In this document: positions 45,924 through 57,704 of the stretch, piece after piece
How positions within the stretch are numbered: position 1 is the stretch's first letter
Layout of the letters: every line of letters begins with the position of its first letter
NCBI GenBank assembly: GCA_024803745.1
Contig: JANJXV010000024.1
Location: 5,302,106-5,366,105, forward strand
DNA length: 64,000 bases
Direction: 5' to 3'
DNA from: Megascapheus bottae
Taxonomy: Eukaryota; Chordata; Mammalia; Rodentia; Geomyidae
Program-made: the position numbers and the translations under genes
The notes under the pieces: model-generated
Told to the model about the DNA's origin: nothing
What the model saw: only the letters and a program-made list of their open reading frames with translations
Databases searched by the model: none

Positions 45924-46470
45924 TGTTGTAAAGGAAAATGACCTTCTCAAACAACTTAGATTTCTTATCTTGCATAAACTTATGAAGAGCTCTAGCTAAG
46001 AATAAAGAGCTGAAGGTGAGAAGCTGTAACTAGTCAGAATCCATCTTGTTAGAACTACCTCCATCTTGCAGACAGCTGGGAGATGATTTCCCCTAAACCC
46101 TTCTTGGAAAGATTACGAAGTGCTGTAAGCTATTTGCTCAGAGACTTAATGGAGACAGCTGGAATTTGTCCCTGAGTAGGCAGCTGTGCTTCACAACTGT
46201 TTACAGTCAATAAAGCAGATAAGGGGTTAAGGAGTCCATCAATGTAAGGGTTAATTAACTATAATATTGTGAAAATAGAAATTCTCCAAACTTGTTTGTT
46301 CTGTACCATAAAAACTGTGCTGACTCTGTGCTGGGGGTCTCCAAGGGTTACTGACTTTCATGGGCACAGAGGACCAAGCTTGAGCTTGCTAATAAACGGC
46401 TCTTTGTGGCTTGCATTGATCGTGGTCTCTGGTGGTCTCTGGGGGGGGATCTCGAACTTAGGGTACAACA
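45924..46470 (+). mobile_element. solo LTR, class I (gammaretrovirus-like) endogenous retrovirus
   Basis: Perfect 7 bp inverted ends TGTTGTA/TACAACA. Promoter-like CATAAAA at about 46,308, AATAAA at 46,391-46,396, and a U5 of about 75 bp containing GCATTGATCGTGGTCTCTGG, which resembles gammaretroviral U5. No primer-binding site or internal gene follows, so this is a solo LTR. The expected 4 bp target repeat is not found. Confidence 0.85.
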
Positions 46471-46934
46471 CTTATAATTTTGAACATACAGTCATATTCA
46501 GTCTCAAAGGAGAAATACACTATATTTACAGAACTTAAAGCTGTATTAAGAAGCCTAATTTTCTTAAGATTTGCAAAAGCACTCCTTTACCCAGGGAAGA
46601 TATGTCACCAGAGTCTGGGAGAAACACTGTGCTATCTGAACATCCAATGATCTACAGTGAATTGAACCCAATTTGTTCTGCAGGACAGCTCTCTGTCTGG
46701 TTCATGGACAGAGTTCCCACAGTAGTATTAATTCTGCAACTATTTTGACTTTCATTTTTAATTAAAAATACTTAGCATGAGATAGACCTTTTCAATTGTT
46801 TTGTATCCTGTATACATTTACTTATCAACAAATGCAGTTTGTTGTGATTTGGAGATAAAATGATGTGCAAAGAAAAATATGATATCATTACCTCATAAAG
46901 ATTACAGTCAAATTAAAGATAAGAAATTAGATAC
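46471..46934. other. no gene seen
   Basis: Unique-looking DNA after the LTR. Confidence 0.5.
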
Positions 46935-46990
46935 CCTATTGTATCAATTTCTTATTGCTGTAAAAACAGAAGACCAGAGTCTAAAACAAT
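46935..46990 (-). mobile_element. MaLR-type LTR trace
   Basis: GTATCAATTTCTTATTGCTG, then TAAAAACAGAAGACCAGAG, resembles the inverted end of a MaLR LTR. Very short. Confidence 0.35.
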
Positions 46991-47554
46991 ATAACATTTC
47001 CCCCCTCAGAATACTAGTAAACAGAATAATATTTTAATACCACTAGTGCTAAAATTAAAGTGTTATTTGAGCCAAGCCCTCTCAGGAGATATAAGTAGGT
47101 AAGATAATTCATTATTTGACCATTATAATTTCCCATGCTATCAACATTCTTTTGCTTTTGGCTTTATCATTCCAGTCTCAGCCACTGCGAACATACTGCC
47201 TTCTCTGCTTATGTCTCTATTAAATCTTCCCTCTTGTTTCTCTCTTGTAGAGATATTTATCATTCTATTTATTATCCTTGGAAAATTCATAATAATATTC
47301 ACATCTAAATGTCCATAATCACATCTGCATACACTCCTTTGCCACTTAAGATAGCATTATCAGATGTGTAGGATCAGAGAATGGGTAATTCACTGTAACA
47401 TTTAAATCACAATTTAAATTTACATTTTGACATAAATGCCACATTGGCATTTTTAAAATTATTTTGTTTTTTAATTTTTGTTCACTTATATAGACTTCTT
47501 GGTTTTCCTTCTGATATCTTCCTTGGCTACTGTGTTACTTAGAAATGTGTTATT
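46991..47554. other. no gene seen
   Basis: AT-rich DNA. Confidence 0.5.
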
Positions 47555-47885
47555 TTCGAATATTTGAGAGATGTATTATTTTCCTAGGACTGTCATTAGA
47601 AAGAACATGTACAACAGATTAGATAGCTTCATAAAATAGGAACATATTCTCTCACTCTTAAGTAGGTAGAACCTTGAAATCAATGTGTTACCAGAACTCT
47701 GCTCCCTCTGAGACTTGGACAAAGGTTCTTTTTTTGTATTCCTGTGCCTGCTGATAGAATTCTTGGCTGGTCATACTTGGCTGCACTCTTCCAAACATAT
47801 TCTTTGTCATAGCAATGTTTTCCATCTGTGTTTCCTTTCTTCTTACTTCATATGTCAGTTACATTATGAGTTAAATGCCCATACT
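47555..47885 (-). mobile_element. MaLR-type LTR fragment
   Basis: CCTAGGACTGTCATTAGAAA, CATATTCTCTCACTCTTAAG and CAGAACTCTGCTCCCTCTGA are typical of an inverted MLT1-like LTR. Confidence 0.5.
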
Positions 47886-47903
47886 ACTCGAAAGACACCT
47901 AAT

Positions 47904-48089
47904 CTTTTTGTTTGTTTTGCTGGTCCTGAGGCTTGAACTCAAGGCCTCGGAACTGTCCTTGGGCTTTTCTCAATGTTAGCACTCTACTACTTGTGTCACA
48001 ACACTTCCAGCCTTTTCTGTGTATGTAGAACCAAGGAATGAAACCCAGGGTTTCCTACCTGCTAGGCAAGCTCCTAGGCAGATAGCCAA
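47904..48089 (-). mobile_element. IDL-Geo-type SINE, diverged
   Basis: T-rich tail, GCTGGTCCTGAGGCTTGAAC, CTCTACTACTTGTGTCAC, then CTACCTGCTAGGCAAGCTCC: both monomers inverted. Confidence 0.82.
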
Positions 48090-48657
48090 CCAATTCTATT
48101 TTGACATAAAATTTGAGGATACTAATCAACATTATACAGAAATTTTTCTAATTTCACTTTTTTAATATTTCTAATTTCTAGTTTACTTCCATTGTGGAAA
48201 GTTTATGTGTATTTCACCAGTTAGGTGTTTTTAGATGGATTGAGACTGGTTTTATGGAATACATTGTCACCTTTCTTATTAAATTTCCAATGCACTTCAG
48301 AATATTGTGCATTCCAGTGTCCAGTATTAGGGGTTTCTTATGACCAGGTCAATTTAGTTGATGGAGTTGGTTAAGCTTTTTTTAAAACTAATTTTCTTCT
48401 TTATTCTATTTACTATTTATTACTGAGAAAGAAACAAAGTATTTGTTAAAAGTGTAATTTTTCTTCACAAACATCGTCTACCTTGACTTTACCTGCTCAA
48501 AGTTCTGGGGGTGGAATCTGTCAATGAATTCTTTGTTGCATCTTCTCATAGGAAAGTACAGTTAAAGGTTTGATCTGAAAGAAAAGCAAGAGCAAATAAA
48601 AGTGGTTTTCTTCTGCTTTTTTAAATTAATTAATTCTTCTTCTTCTTTTTAAAATAG
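48090..48657. other. no gene seen
   Basis: AT-rich; ends in a pyrimidine tract directly before the possible exon. Confidence 0.5.
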
Positions 48658-48795
48658 GGAACTCAATTCTGAGAAATACATTCTAGTAATAGTAGAATTA
48701 ATCCAATCAGGAATAAAGAGCCTTCATGACTACTGGAAGAAACTAACAATTGAGGAAGAAGAGAGTAATAAAGTGAAAAATAAAGAAAAAATTAG
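48658..48795 (+). CDS. possible coding exon (weak candidate)
   Basis: Seen: a pyrimidine tract (TTCTTCTTCTTCTTTTT) and AAAATAG precede a 138-base stretch that ends at ATTAG/GTATTG. One frame (phase 1 at both ends) is open throughout and encodes a Lys/Glu-rich, probably helical peptide (ELNSEKYILVIVELIQSG, then IKSLHDYWKKLTIEEEE). The length is a multiple of three. Not seen: any related exon nearby or a product I recognise; the donor is weak and a 45-codon open stretch can occur by chance. This could be an exon of a large gene whose intron spans the window, or nothing. Confidence 0.22.
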
Positions 48796-49403
48796 GTATT
48801 GTTTCTGACGACAGTTGAGTGAAGTAGATGTGTGTGTACAGTAATTAAGAGTTAATTTTAATGTCAAATAATTCTCTCCTTATGACATTATTTCTTCTCA
48901 TTTTCTAGATACTTGAGATTACCATGAATAATATTATAAATGTAACAACTGATGAATTTTTTCTGACCTCTTTCATTTTATCCTGCTTCCTCTCCAGTAT
49001 TGACACTAATTGGAATTCAATCTAAAAATTCTTGTTCAGCAAACCTCAGTCATCAAGTTTATCTTCTGTTCATTATTAAGCTTTTTCTAAGTCCTGATTT
49101 AAATAAGTAGTAATAGAAGACAGTCAAGTGGTAAGAAACAGTATCTCAGACCCAATCTGTACTCTATATTGTCTTCTACTAGAATCCCAAGGCTCTGATG
49201 AATGAGCATTGATAATGAAAATTTCCAATGATGAATACGGCCTCTAGGGGTAAATACAAAATAAAAGACACAACAAATGTGATAAAGCAAACATTGTGTG
49301 TTTTTTTAACTGTCAATTCCACAGTTAAAGATTTGCATGATACATCAATGAATGAAATTCAAATTGATTCAAAGGTAATAATGATTAACAGAATAAGTTA
49401 GGA
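48796..49403. other. no gene seen
   Basis: AT-rich DNA between the possible exon and the SINE. Confidence 0.5.
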
Positions 49404-49601
49404 GGGGCCGGGAATTTGGCCTGGTGGTTAAAGTGCTTGCCTAGCATGTATGAAGACCCGGGTTCGATTCCTCGGTACCACATATGTAGAAAAAAAGTCG
49501 GAAGTGGTGCTGGGGCTCAAGTGGTAGAGCTCTAGCCTTCAGAAAGTCCGAGGACAGTGCTCAGGCCCTGAGCTCAAGCCCAGGACTGGCAAAAAAAAAA
49601 A
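49404..49601 (+). mobile_element. IDL-Geo-type dimeric SINE, full length
   Basis: GGGGCCGGGAATTTGGCC head, B box GGTTCGATTCC, right monomer GGGGCTCAAGTGGTAGAGC, CAGGACTGGC and A11. About 95% identical by eye to the copy at 1,695-1,890. The flanking repeat is degenerate at best. Confidence 0.95.
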
Positions 49602-49689
49602 GACTAAGAGAGGAAATATATACTAATCTAAATAAAAGAATATAAAACAGATAAAGCGAAAGAAAAAATTCAGTAAGAACTGAAAGGAA

Positions 49690-50315
49690 TAGGACAATGC
49701 AGATATGAAGGCAGAGTTAATTAAATGAAGATACAGACATCCTAAAACATTGGGAATGTAAGTAAAATTTAATAACCTAAATAAAAATTAATTATAAGAC
49801 TAATACAATGTCGTAAGTAGAAAATATTGTATCAAGGATCAAATATTAAGCGAAAGAATTCACTAAGATAAGGATAAAGGAAAATTACTCAGGATATATA
49901 AACAAGATACATAAGAAATTTGATACTGATGTTTATTGAAATGAACTCCAAGAAATGATAATCAGTTTTTTAATTGTACTATTTCTAATTATTACTTTCT
50001 TCTTTACCTTTTTTCCTTTTGTTTATTTCCTTTTGTCAGTGGTTTTGTTTTCTGTACCGTTAGTGTATATTTAAGGTTATCTGATTTGGGAACTCTAAAA
50101 GGGAACCACAGAAATGGTAGGACAAAGTTTGAATGAATTCACTAGTGATACTCACTAGATACCATGTTAAAAGTGAACTATGCATCCTGGGAGGAAGGGG
50201 AGAAGGGAAAATGTGGGAGAAAATGAGGAGAGGGTAACACTTTGCAAAGAAATGTATTAATACCTGACTTATAAATGTATCCCTTTTGTGCATCACCTTT
50301 ACAATAAAATTTAAA
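49690..50315 (+). mobile_element. older L1 3' end
   Basis: The recognisable part is 50,050-50,315: GAACTCTAAAAGGGAACCAC, the purine-rich GGGAGGAAGGGGAGAAGG, AAAGAAATGTATTAATACC and a terminal ACAATAAAATTTAAATGG. The upstream part is uncertain. Confidence 0.55.
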
Positions 50316-50379
50316 TGGAAAATTATTATACAAAGACAAATCATAAAAATTATGGAAATATAATAAGGAAAAGAGACAA

Positions 50380-50845
50380 AGCTATACTCAAAATCAATGA
50401 AACCATGGGTTGGTTACTTCAAAGATAAATATTGTAAACCTTTAGCCAGTCTGACTAAAAGCAGCAGAGAAAAGACCAGAATTAATGCAGTTGGAGATTA
50501 AGAAACACAATACCAAGACAAATACGGGTTAAATATGAAGAAATATTTGAAAAATATCTTAAGGTTTCTAGATACCTATAAAAATTGAATTCAGAGGTTA
50601 TATATTTTAAGCAAATCTTTGAATAGCAATGAAATTAAAGCAGTAATTAACAGGTCCAGAATCCAATGAATTAAATGCTTAATTCTATCAGATATTTAAA
50701 AAATTAACATCAACAATCATCAAGCTTTTCTATGATACAGGAAGGATGTGAAAACCAAGAAACTCATCTCATAAGTAGGAAAGCATCATAGATCAATGAT
50801 CTTGCTTAGAAGTACAGGAGAATCAATAATTCATTTTTTCTACCC
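50380..50845 (+). mobile_element. ancient L1 ORF2 fragment (RT region)
   Basis: AAATTAAAGCAGTAATTAAC, GTCCAGAATCCAATGAATTA, TTCTATCAGATATTTAAA and AACATCAACAATCATCAAGC follow the order of the ORF2 stretch just upstream of and within the RT domain. No open frame. Confidence 0.65.
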
Positions 50846-50889
50846 TTTGGGAATTCAGGGACCCTAGGTGTATTATTCAGAAATATATC

Positions 50890-51110
50890 TAGATGTATTT
50901 AGAGGTATTGCTACTGCATTTGTCAGAGTTTTTGTAAGCTATGAAATTATACCCAACAAAATCAGTTTAAGAGATAAGAAGGTTTATTTTGGCTCAAAAT
51001 TTGGAGGCTCTATCTGTGGATGGTTGGCTCCATTAGTTTGTGACCTGAGTTTTAATATTGTGACCAAGACAGCCCATGGAGAAGATGATTCATCCCAGGA
51101 AAGACATTAA
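50890..51110 (-). mobile_element. MaLR-type LTR fragment
   Basis: AAGAAGGTTTATTTTGGCTC is the inverted polyadenylation region of such LTRs; TGGATGGTTGGCTCCATTAG follows. The purine-rich tail to about 51,180 is low complexity. Confidence 0.5.
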
Positions 51111-51634
51111 GTAGAGGGTGAGGAGGGGAGGTGGAGTGGGAGAGAGGGAGACAGACAGAGGGATGGAGAGGGGAAGAGAAGAAACCAGGAGCTCAGTGTG
51201 ATAATTTCCAACTTCAAAGGCCTTTCCCCCAATGACTTAGTGCCTTATCTCCTCCAGTTTCAAACCTTAAGAAATAACAACCTACAATGTTTAACAAAGA
51301 GAAGAGAAATTTGATGGCAAAAACGAATATTATATATATACATATACATCATGTATATATACTGTGTGTGCAACTAAAACACATTATTCAACCATTCAAG
51401 ATGTCACTTCAGACTATTGTTATTATTGTTATTAAATTGATCTTTGATCATGTAAAGCATAAGCAGGGTAATCCAACACAGAATAATACTCTGTTATTGA
51501 ATTGCCTTTTAATTTAGTTTGAGACATTTGTGCCACTTGTCTGCTTTTCAACTCCATAATCAGAATTAATATTGTCAAGATCTTTCAGCACTTGGATACA
51601 AACTGTGAACTGACCTTAATTATTTGAACCAACA
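51111..51634. other. no gene seen
   Basis: Begins with a GA-rich patch (51,118-51,182), then AT-rich DNA. Confidence 0.5.
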
Positions 51635-51890
51635 GCCTGTATTTTTTTGTTTGTTTATTCAATCGGAGGTGTCACAGATTGAGCTCAATGCTTTGTGCTT
51701 CCTGCACATGCTTACTCTGCTTGCTCATGAAGACTTGAACCACAATTCTAGCCAGGATTTTTTGCGATCATTTTGGAGGGACAGTCTGCTGAGAATTTTT
51801 TTCCTGGATTGGCTGTGGATCATAATCTTCTGAATGAATATAAGCTTCCCCAGTAACCAGAATTACAGGCACAAATTATGGGCACCTAGT
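51635..51890 (-). mobile_element. old B1-like composite SINE
   Basis: TTTTTTTGTTTGTTTATTC tail, GTCACAGATTGAGCTCAATG, then CCAGTAACCAGAATTACAGG. Strongly diverged. Confidence 0.55.
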
Positions 51891-52400
51891 TTTAATTATT
51901 TTTCATCTCTGACATTCTATTGGTAAGCAGAAAACTTTCAGTAATCACATGTCAACTTCTAAATAGATAACAGGAAAGGGCCAGCACCATTGTTTTTTCT
52001 TCTTGTTGTTGTTGTTCACATGAAATGTTTATTGGAGATTTTCATGAAGCAAATAAAATTCAAGAATGTGTTTCCAAATTCTAATTTGTGTTTAGGATAT
52101 TTTTTAGCATAATCAAGACTAGTCATTTTTTGAAAAATTGTATTAACACTGATTTTTACATCATATTTCAAATGTCATGTTTAACAAACAAGTATTCAAG
52201 AAGGGAATCTCTATATGCAATCACTGGCACATAGATTTTAGAACATAATTATAATTAAGCTGAGAGTTTGTATATCATAGATACATATCAATCCGTATAA
52301 CATTATGTCTATAGAGTATATATCCCATCATAGACTTTTATGTCTATGTAGTTACGTTTATATCTCCAAGACCATGTCCAAAACCTTGGGTACCCAAATA
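51891..52400. other. no gene seen
   Basis: AT-rich DNA. Confidence 0.5.
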
Positions 52401-52580
52401 TTGAGTCATTGACCTTGCACTGTTTGGATCTAATATCCACATATCAAGGAGACCATGAACCTTTTGTTCCTTTGGTCTTGACTTACCTCACTCAACATGA
52501 TTTGCTCTAGTTTCATTCACTTCCCTGTGAAAGCCATTATTTTATCTTGTCCCCAAAACATTGTTTTTATTCCACATATA
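52401..52580 (-). mobile_element. ancient L1 ORF2-end/3'UTR fragment
   Basis: GGTCTTGACTTACCTCACTC, AACATGATTTGCTCTAGTTT and CATTCACTTCCCTGTGAAAG are the inverted old-L1 block. Confidence 0.6.
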
Positions 52581-52677
52581 CAACTGAGGAAAATGAGAAC
52601 ATTTTTGTCTAACTCAAGTTCAGGGCATTGTATGAAATAACTGACCAGTAGTCCCCAAAGTTTATGGTTATTATTAT

Positions 52678-52985
52678 GGACTGAATGTAACCCATCATAT
52701 TTGTAAATTGAATCCCCAACCCTTTTTCCCTCCCCCCATCCTAATGTATATGGAGCCTTTGGGAAACAATTAGGTTTCAAACACTCCATCATGTGAAAGC
52801 ACAATGGCAAAGTGGCAAAATGAAATCCTGTAAGTCAGCCCTCAGCAGAAACAGAATTAAGGGGCCCTTCCTTCCTGGACTTACTGAAATTCGAAACTGT
52901 GAGGAATGCATGTTCACTGTTTAAATCACTTAGTTAATGGCATTTTGTCACAGTAGGCTGACACAATACCATACTCACAGAAGAG
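52678..52985 (+). mobile_element. MaLR-type LTR fragment
   Basis: GGACTGAATGTAACCCATCA, GAATCCCCAACCC, ACTGTGAGGAATGCATGTTC and TGGCATTTTGTCACAGTAGG lie in the expected MLT1/MST order. Confidence 0.6.
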
Positions 52986-53732
52986 AAAGAAGAACTGTCA
53001 AATGCTGGGGGGACAATGAAATAGTACAAGTAAATTCTGGGACTCTAGCAGCAGATGTTCCCTGAGGAAGAAAGATGTGTTGGATAACTGTAAAACCTTT
53101 AATAATGTCACAGATAAATTAATGCTTCTGCAATTTTTCTTGCTGGCATTTTTGTCTGAAACCATAAGAAAGATAAGATAATGTACTAAAACATATTGAG
53201 GAAAGCTGTAGAGCTGAAGTTATTGGAGAAGTTAGGAATATGTTATGAATTGTTTTCATATTTTGAAACTTTTCTATAATAAAATTGTTTTTAAATGAAA
53301 GTGGCAAAATAAAGGTCTACTTGACAAGTGTTTCACATTGATAGACAACTTAGTTTTAGATTCCAGTGATACAATACTCACTTAGCATAGGTGACCAGTT
53401 TTCTCCTAAACCTTATATATTGGCATTTTTCTTATTGTAATAAGCAGTAGGTTCTAATATATAATTCTGGCTTGGCCAAATTAGTATTTTTCCTTAATAT
53501 GTGGAATCTCTGCATGCAGGTGTGTATTATAACACAAATAACACCAGGGCCAAAACTGGAAATGATGTTAGTTCTATTAATTCAATGTTCCCTTATCAAA
53601 GTCTATAAGAGAATAAAAGCAGTTTTCTCCTACACAATTATACGGGTTAAATGAGGTATCTAAAATGTACTTATGCTGGAAAGAATGGAGGATACCCCAG
53701 GACTCAAAAGCATGGGCTCACCATCAAGAGTG
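52986..53732. other. no gene seen
   Basis: AT-rich unique-looking DNA. Confidence 0.5.
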
Positions 53733-54006
53733 CTGTTGATACTAAAATATCCAATACACATTGAGAGCAATCAGTGATGACTCACCACCTCCCTTTTCAT
53801 ACAGGAATAGAACACACAGCAGGAAACTGATGGTACATTCTTTGTGTCAAGGAAGGGGCAGCCCTTTATTTTGAGAAGCAACTCTTTATACAATATTTGC
53901 TTACTTTCTTGCTCCTAGAGTGCTTTAGCTATATTATTGGTCTGGCTCACCAACAAAGCTCCATATATTAATGAATAGTATACCAAGACAGACATTTTAT
54001 AGCACA
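53733..54006 (-). mobile_element. possible LTR fragment
   Basis: On minus: GTATAAAG (about 53,886-53,896), then AATAAAGGGCTG (about 53,865), ends TGTGC...CAACA. Order and spacing are LTR-like but no TSD is found and the family is unknown. Confidence 0.25.
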
Positions 54007-55213
54007 AGGATTAGTAACAGTTATCTAACTGAAATTTTGGTAACTCCTGTGTCCAGTATTCTTGTCGGAAACAAGCTGGAATTACTGAATATATTTGAAC
54101 ATGAAAGAAGTTAAATATATGGAGCTTTACTCAAGGAGCTCATATTCTGTTTAGAGATATAGATCAGGATGATATGATTTCAGAATATGTATTCATCTGT
54201 GGTGATCTTTACATCAATAACAACTCATGAAGACCAAACAGAGTGAGTGAGATTCATGAGAATGACTTCATTTCTACCAGGGAGAGAGCAATAATGCTTT
54301 AAATAGAGTTTAGTTCAATAGTCCAAGAAATGTGTAACAATGAGGAGGGAAAAAAGCATGAGTCAAAATTCTATATATGTCAAAGCCATTTGCATCTTTA
54401 AATGATAAAAGTGACTTGTAGAAAAACGAAAAACAAAATTCACAACCCCAATCTCAGAATATTTCATGTTAATTTGTAACTTAAATTTAGAGTAAATGGT
54501 GATGTGTGGATAATGAATGATCTGAAAATATTGTTTGTTATCTTTTTCATTAGATGAGGATTTTCCTACTGAAAGATGTGTGCCTCTTCTAGATTATTTT
54601 TAGCATCTGTACTGAATGTTTCATTTAAATATCATGTCTTTTTCTCATTAACTCAGAGTTTGTTTTTGCAGGCTCAGTAATCTAGCAAAATTATGTTATC
54701 TCATTTAGTGTTTCAGGCCAACTTCTATGCTTTTTACTGTGACATATTTGATCCCAAGATGAAGTGTGACATTTGCTTTTCTTCTAATTGTAATCATGAA
54801 GCAAGCTTGGATGCAGTGAAAAAGAATGAGCTATATACATATATATGCATACATATGCTTTATGATCAAAGAAATGGTTAACTTCTTTACAAGTAAATAT
54901 TAAAAGTGTTAGAAATTTTATTCTTTCAACTATTTCAATAAAATATGTTTAGAACATTTTAAAATTTTGTGTCACGTCGTACCAGCTTATGGACTCACTG
55001 TTTTTAGTCTTTGAAATATACTACATATGCATTATATCTCATAGTCTTAACAAAGGTCATGGGCATTATTTCATGAGGAAATGAGCACAAAGGTGAAGAG
55101 GTGAAACCAATGAGGCAAATGGTGTGTGACAAGCTCTTATGGCTTGACCTTGAAACTACATGCTATTGTAGTCAGGAACAGAGGTGCCCATTAAGGGAAC
55201 AGTGAATGATGAT
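54007..55213. other. no gene seen
   Basis: AT-rich; the 62-codon plus frame at 54,693 is unrecognised. Confidence 0.55.
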
Positions 55214-55431
55214 GTAGTCTTACTTTTTTTTTTTTTTTGCCAGTCCTGGGCTTGAGCTCAGGGCCTGAGCACTGTCCTTGGACTTTCTCAAGGCTAGAGC
55301 TCTACCACTTGAGCCTCAGCACCACTTCCGGCTTTTTCTATGTATGTGGTACCAAGGAATTGAACCCGGGTCTTCATGCATGCTAGGCAAGCACTTTAAC
55401 CACTAGGCCAAACTCCCGGCCGTAGTCTTAC
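55214..55431 (-). mobile_element. IDL-Geo-type SINE with perfect TSD
   Basis: Element 55,224-55,421, with T15 then GCCAGTCCTGGGCTTGAGC through AAACTCCCGGCC. GTAGTCTTAC flanks it at 55,214-55,223 and 55,422-55,431. Intact boxes and a clean tail suggest a young copy. Confidence 0.96.
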
Positions 55432-55518
55432 ATTTTTACCTTATAGTTGGTAAGTGATTGGATTGTCAGGTTCACAAACTTACTCTTGTAGGACAGTGGA
55501 TTTTAGAAAAATCTTTCT

Positions 55519-56026
55519 CTAAACTGTTGGAGACCATTGCTTTCAGCCTCCAGAGGAAGTAAGATTATAAGATGGCACCTGGCAGCTCGCTAATGAGTCA
55601 GTACTTGCTGACCAGGAAGTTTCTTTGCATTTGTTGATTTGTTTCTTCCATGCTTGTGGATAGAGTGGTTTGCTAGATTTCTTCCAGGTTTGTTTGCTGC
55701 TTTGCAGATGACCTTTACTGTGATTGGCTGCTTAAGGATATAAATAGTGTGGGATTTCCAGGGAAGGGAGGAGAAAGGAGAAAGGCAGAAGAGAAGAGAG
55801 AAGAGAGGAGAAAGGAGAAAGGAGAAAGGCAGAGAGGAGAAAGGAGAATGGCAGAGGAAAAGAGAGAGGAGAAAGGAGAAAGGCAGAGGAGAAGAGAGAA
55901 GGAGAAAGGCAGAGAGAGAAGAAAGGAGAGAGAAATAAAAGACCTCTGCTTGCAGCGTTGAGTCTGTGATCATTCCCAGTTCACCTCCGAAATGACATGC
56001 TGTTGCGGCGGGCAGCAGCACTAAAC
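55519..56026 (+). mobile_element. solo LTR, class II-type (6 bp TSD), with purine minisatellite
   Basis: LTR 55,525-56,020 (496 bp) starts TGTTGGAGACC and ends GGCAGCAGCA. CTAAAC is repeated exactly on both sides (55,519-55,524 and 56,021-56,026). Inside: GATTGGCTG (inverted CCAAT) at about 55,720, TATAAAT at 55,739-55,745, a 180 bp all-purine GGAGAAAGGCAGA-type repeat, AATAAA at 55,934-55,939, and about 80 bp of U5. Six-base TSDs are usual for ERVK/IAP-like elements. No internal genes, so it arose by LTR-LTR recombination. Confidence 0.88.
55761..55932 (+). repeat. purine-rich minisatellite within the LTR
   Basis: Irregular repeats built on GGAGAAAGGCAGAGA, with almost no pyrimidines except one C per unit. 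Confidence 0.9.
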
Positions 56027-57385
56027 AATATTTATTCCTTGTTCAGTCTATAAAAATTATGTCTGAAATCCAGTTTACGACGAAATATGAAGGAATTAGT
56101 CACATTCAAAAGTAGATTTCCAGTAAGGGTATTTTAAATGCTAATTAACTATAGAGTTAACATTAATTTTGACCCCACCTCATCTCTTTTAAGTGCCTGT
56201 TTCTTCATGCTTCTTTGGTTGAATTTGACTTTGTTTTCTAAGGAATTTTGAGCTTTCTAAGGAAGTTTGAGTTCTCCCCTTTTTAAATGATAAACTGAAC
56301 ATCTTTTTCACTAGTATTTTAATAGCTTGATGCAAAGAAGTATTTAGTAGTCTGTGAAATAAATTTACAACTCTACTTTTGTGTTTATTTGAAAGGCTCA
56401 ACATTGTGTTTTTAAAGAACAAAGTAAAATATGAGAAATTCTTATATCTGTTTGTTTATTTAAGAATTCCACTCTTTAAAAGTAACAGGCAGAACTTTAA
56501 AAAAAGTTCTTTAACAACTTTTGTTCCTGGAAATAACATATTAGAATTAATTCAAACAACAGCTTATCAGAGCTGATTTTTTTCCATGATTTTTACAGAA
56601 AAAATAAACCCAAATGAAACAGGAATTTAAACAAATTCAATTTGTGTTTATTCATTACTCCTCTGAGTCAACATTAGCATTCAGCTGGGTTCTGGAGCAA
56701 TATTGAATAGTGGTCATGGAGATATTTCAGGTCTGCTTTGTTCTTAAAGATTATACCTTTTACACAGTCCATTTCCTGAGGGACAAGGTGATATTGACAG
56801 AAAAGCAGAAAAGAAAATCATGTTGAAGTTACACAGCAGGTGATGGGATTCTTTGGGGAGAGGCTGAAAAAAAATCATTAGCTTAATTACAGTTGACTTA
56901 CATATCACTAGGAATAGGAAGGGTTACGCTAAGTATTTACTATCGATTCATAAGTCATTATGAACTTTTCAATAGTTTTCAGTAATAAAAATTATAGTTG
57001 TATGTAATGAGAACAAAGAAATTAACACCCATGAAGCACTGCTGACCCCATACCTCTGATATCCTTGAACTACACAGGCAATTGGACACAGAATAGTATT
57101 GAAAAAGAGCCCAGGCTAGGGAATGGTATGACTGAAAGCCCTGAGAACACTGTGTTCTTGTGGAAACTATATCGGCTGAATGGTAGATGTATGCTGTTCC
57201 TGTAATTACTTTCTTTCCCAATGGCAATCACGGTCACTTCACCAACTACTCGGCTGCCATTCATGAAAGTTTGAAATCTATAATTTGTGACTCTAATGAG
57301 TTAATTACTGCGATTAAAATATATTGTCTCATATATTTTGTGATATTTCAAAATATTGCGTTCTATCTCTTTTGTCCTGTATATA
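56027..57385. other. no gene supported
   Basis: AT-rich. The segment 57,000-57,290 (minus frame starting MNGSRVVGEVTVIAIGKE) is less AT-rich and might be an old processed pseudogene, but I do not recognise it. Confidence 0.45.
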
Positions 57386-57586
57386 TCAAAACAATTCTTA
57401 CTTTTTCTTTTTCTTGCCAGGTCTAGGGCTTGAACTCAAAGCCTAGTATTCTACCACTTGAGTCACAGCACCACTTCCAGCTTCTTCGGTGTATGTGGTA
57501 CTAAGGAATTGAACTGGGGTCTTCATGCATGCTAGACAAGCACTCTACCCAGAGGTTGTGCTCTCAGGCCTTCTCAAAACAATTCT
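57386..57586 (-). mobile_element. IDL-Geo-type SINE with perfect TSD, internal deletion
   Basis: Element 57,399-57,573. TCAAAACAATTCT flanks it exactly at 57,386-57,398 and 57,574-57,586. About 25 bases of the right monomer are missing (AACTCAAAGCCTAGTATTC). Confidence 0.94.
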
Positions 57587-57704
57587 ATGTAAAATAAAAT
57601 TTCAATCTTGAAAAGAAATATCATTTCTAGAAATATTTTGTTTTCTATCCTATGAACAAAATTTAATTGATAAAGCTCATGATGCTTCCTTCAGAACAAG
57701 TGTT

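Noticed and set aside
57070..57264. A processed pseudogene (MNGSRVVGEVTVIAIGKE)
   Set aside because: Suggestive composition but no family recognised, no A tail and no TSD.
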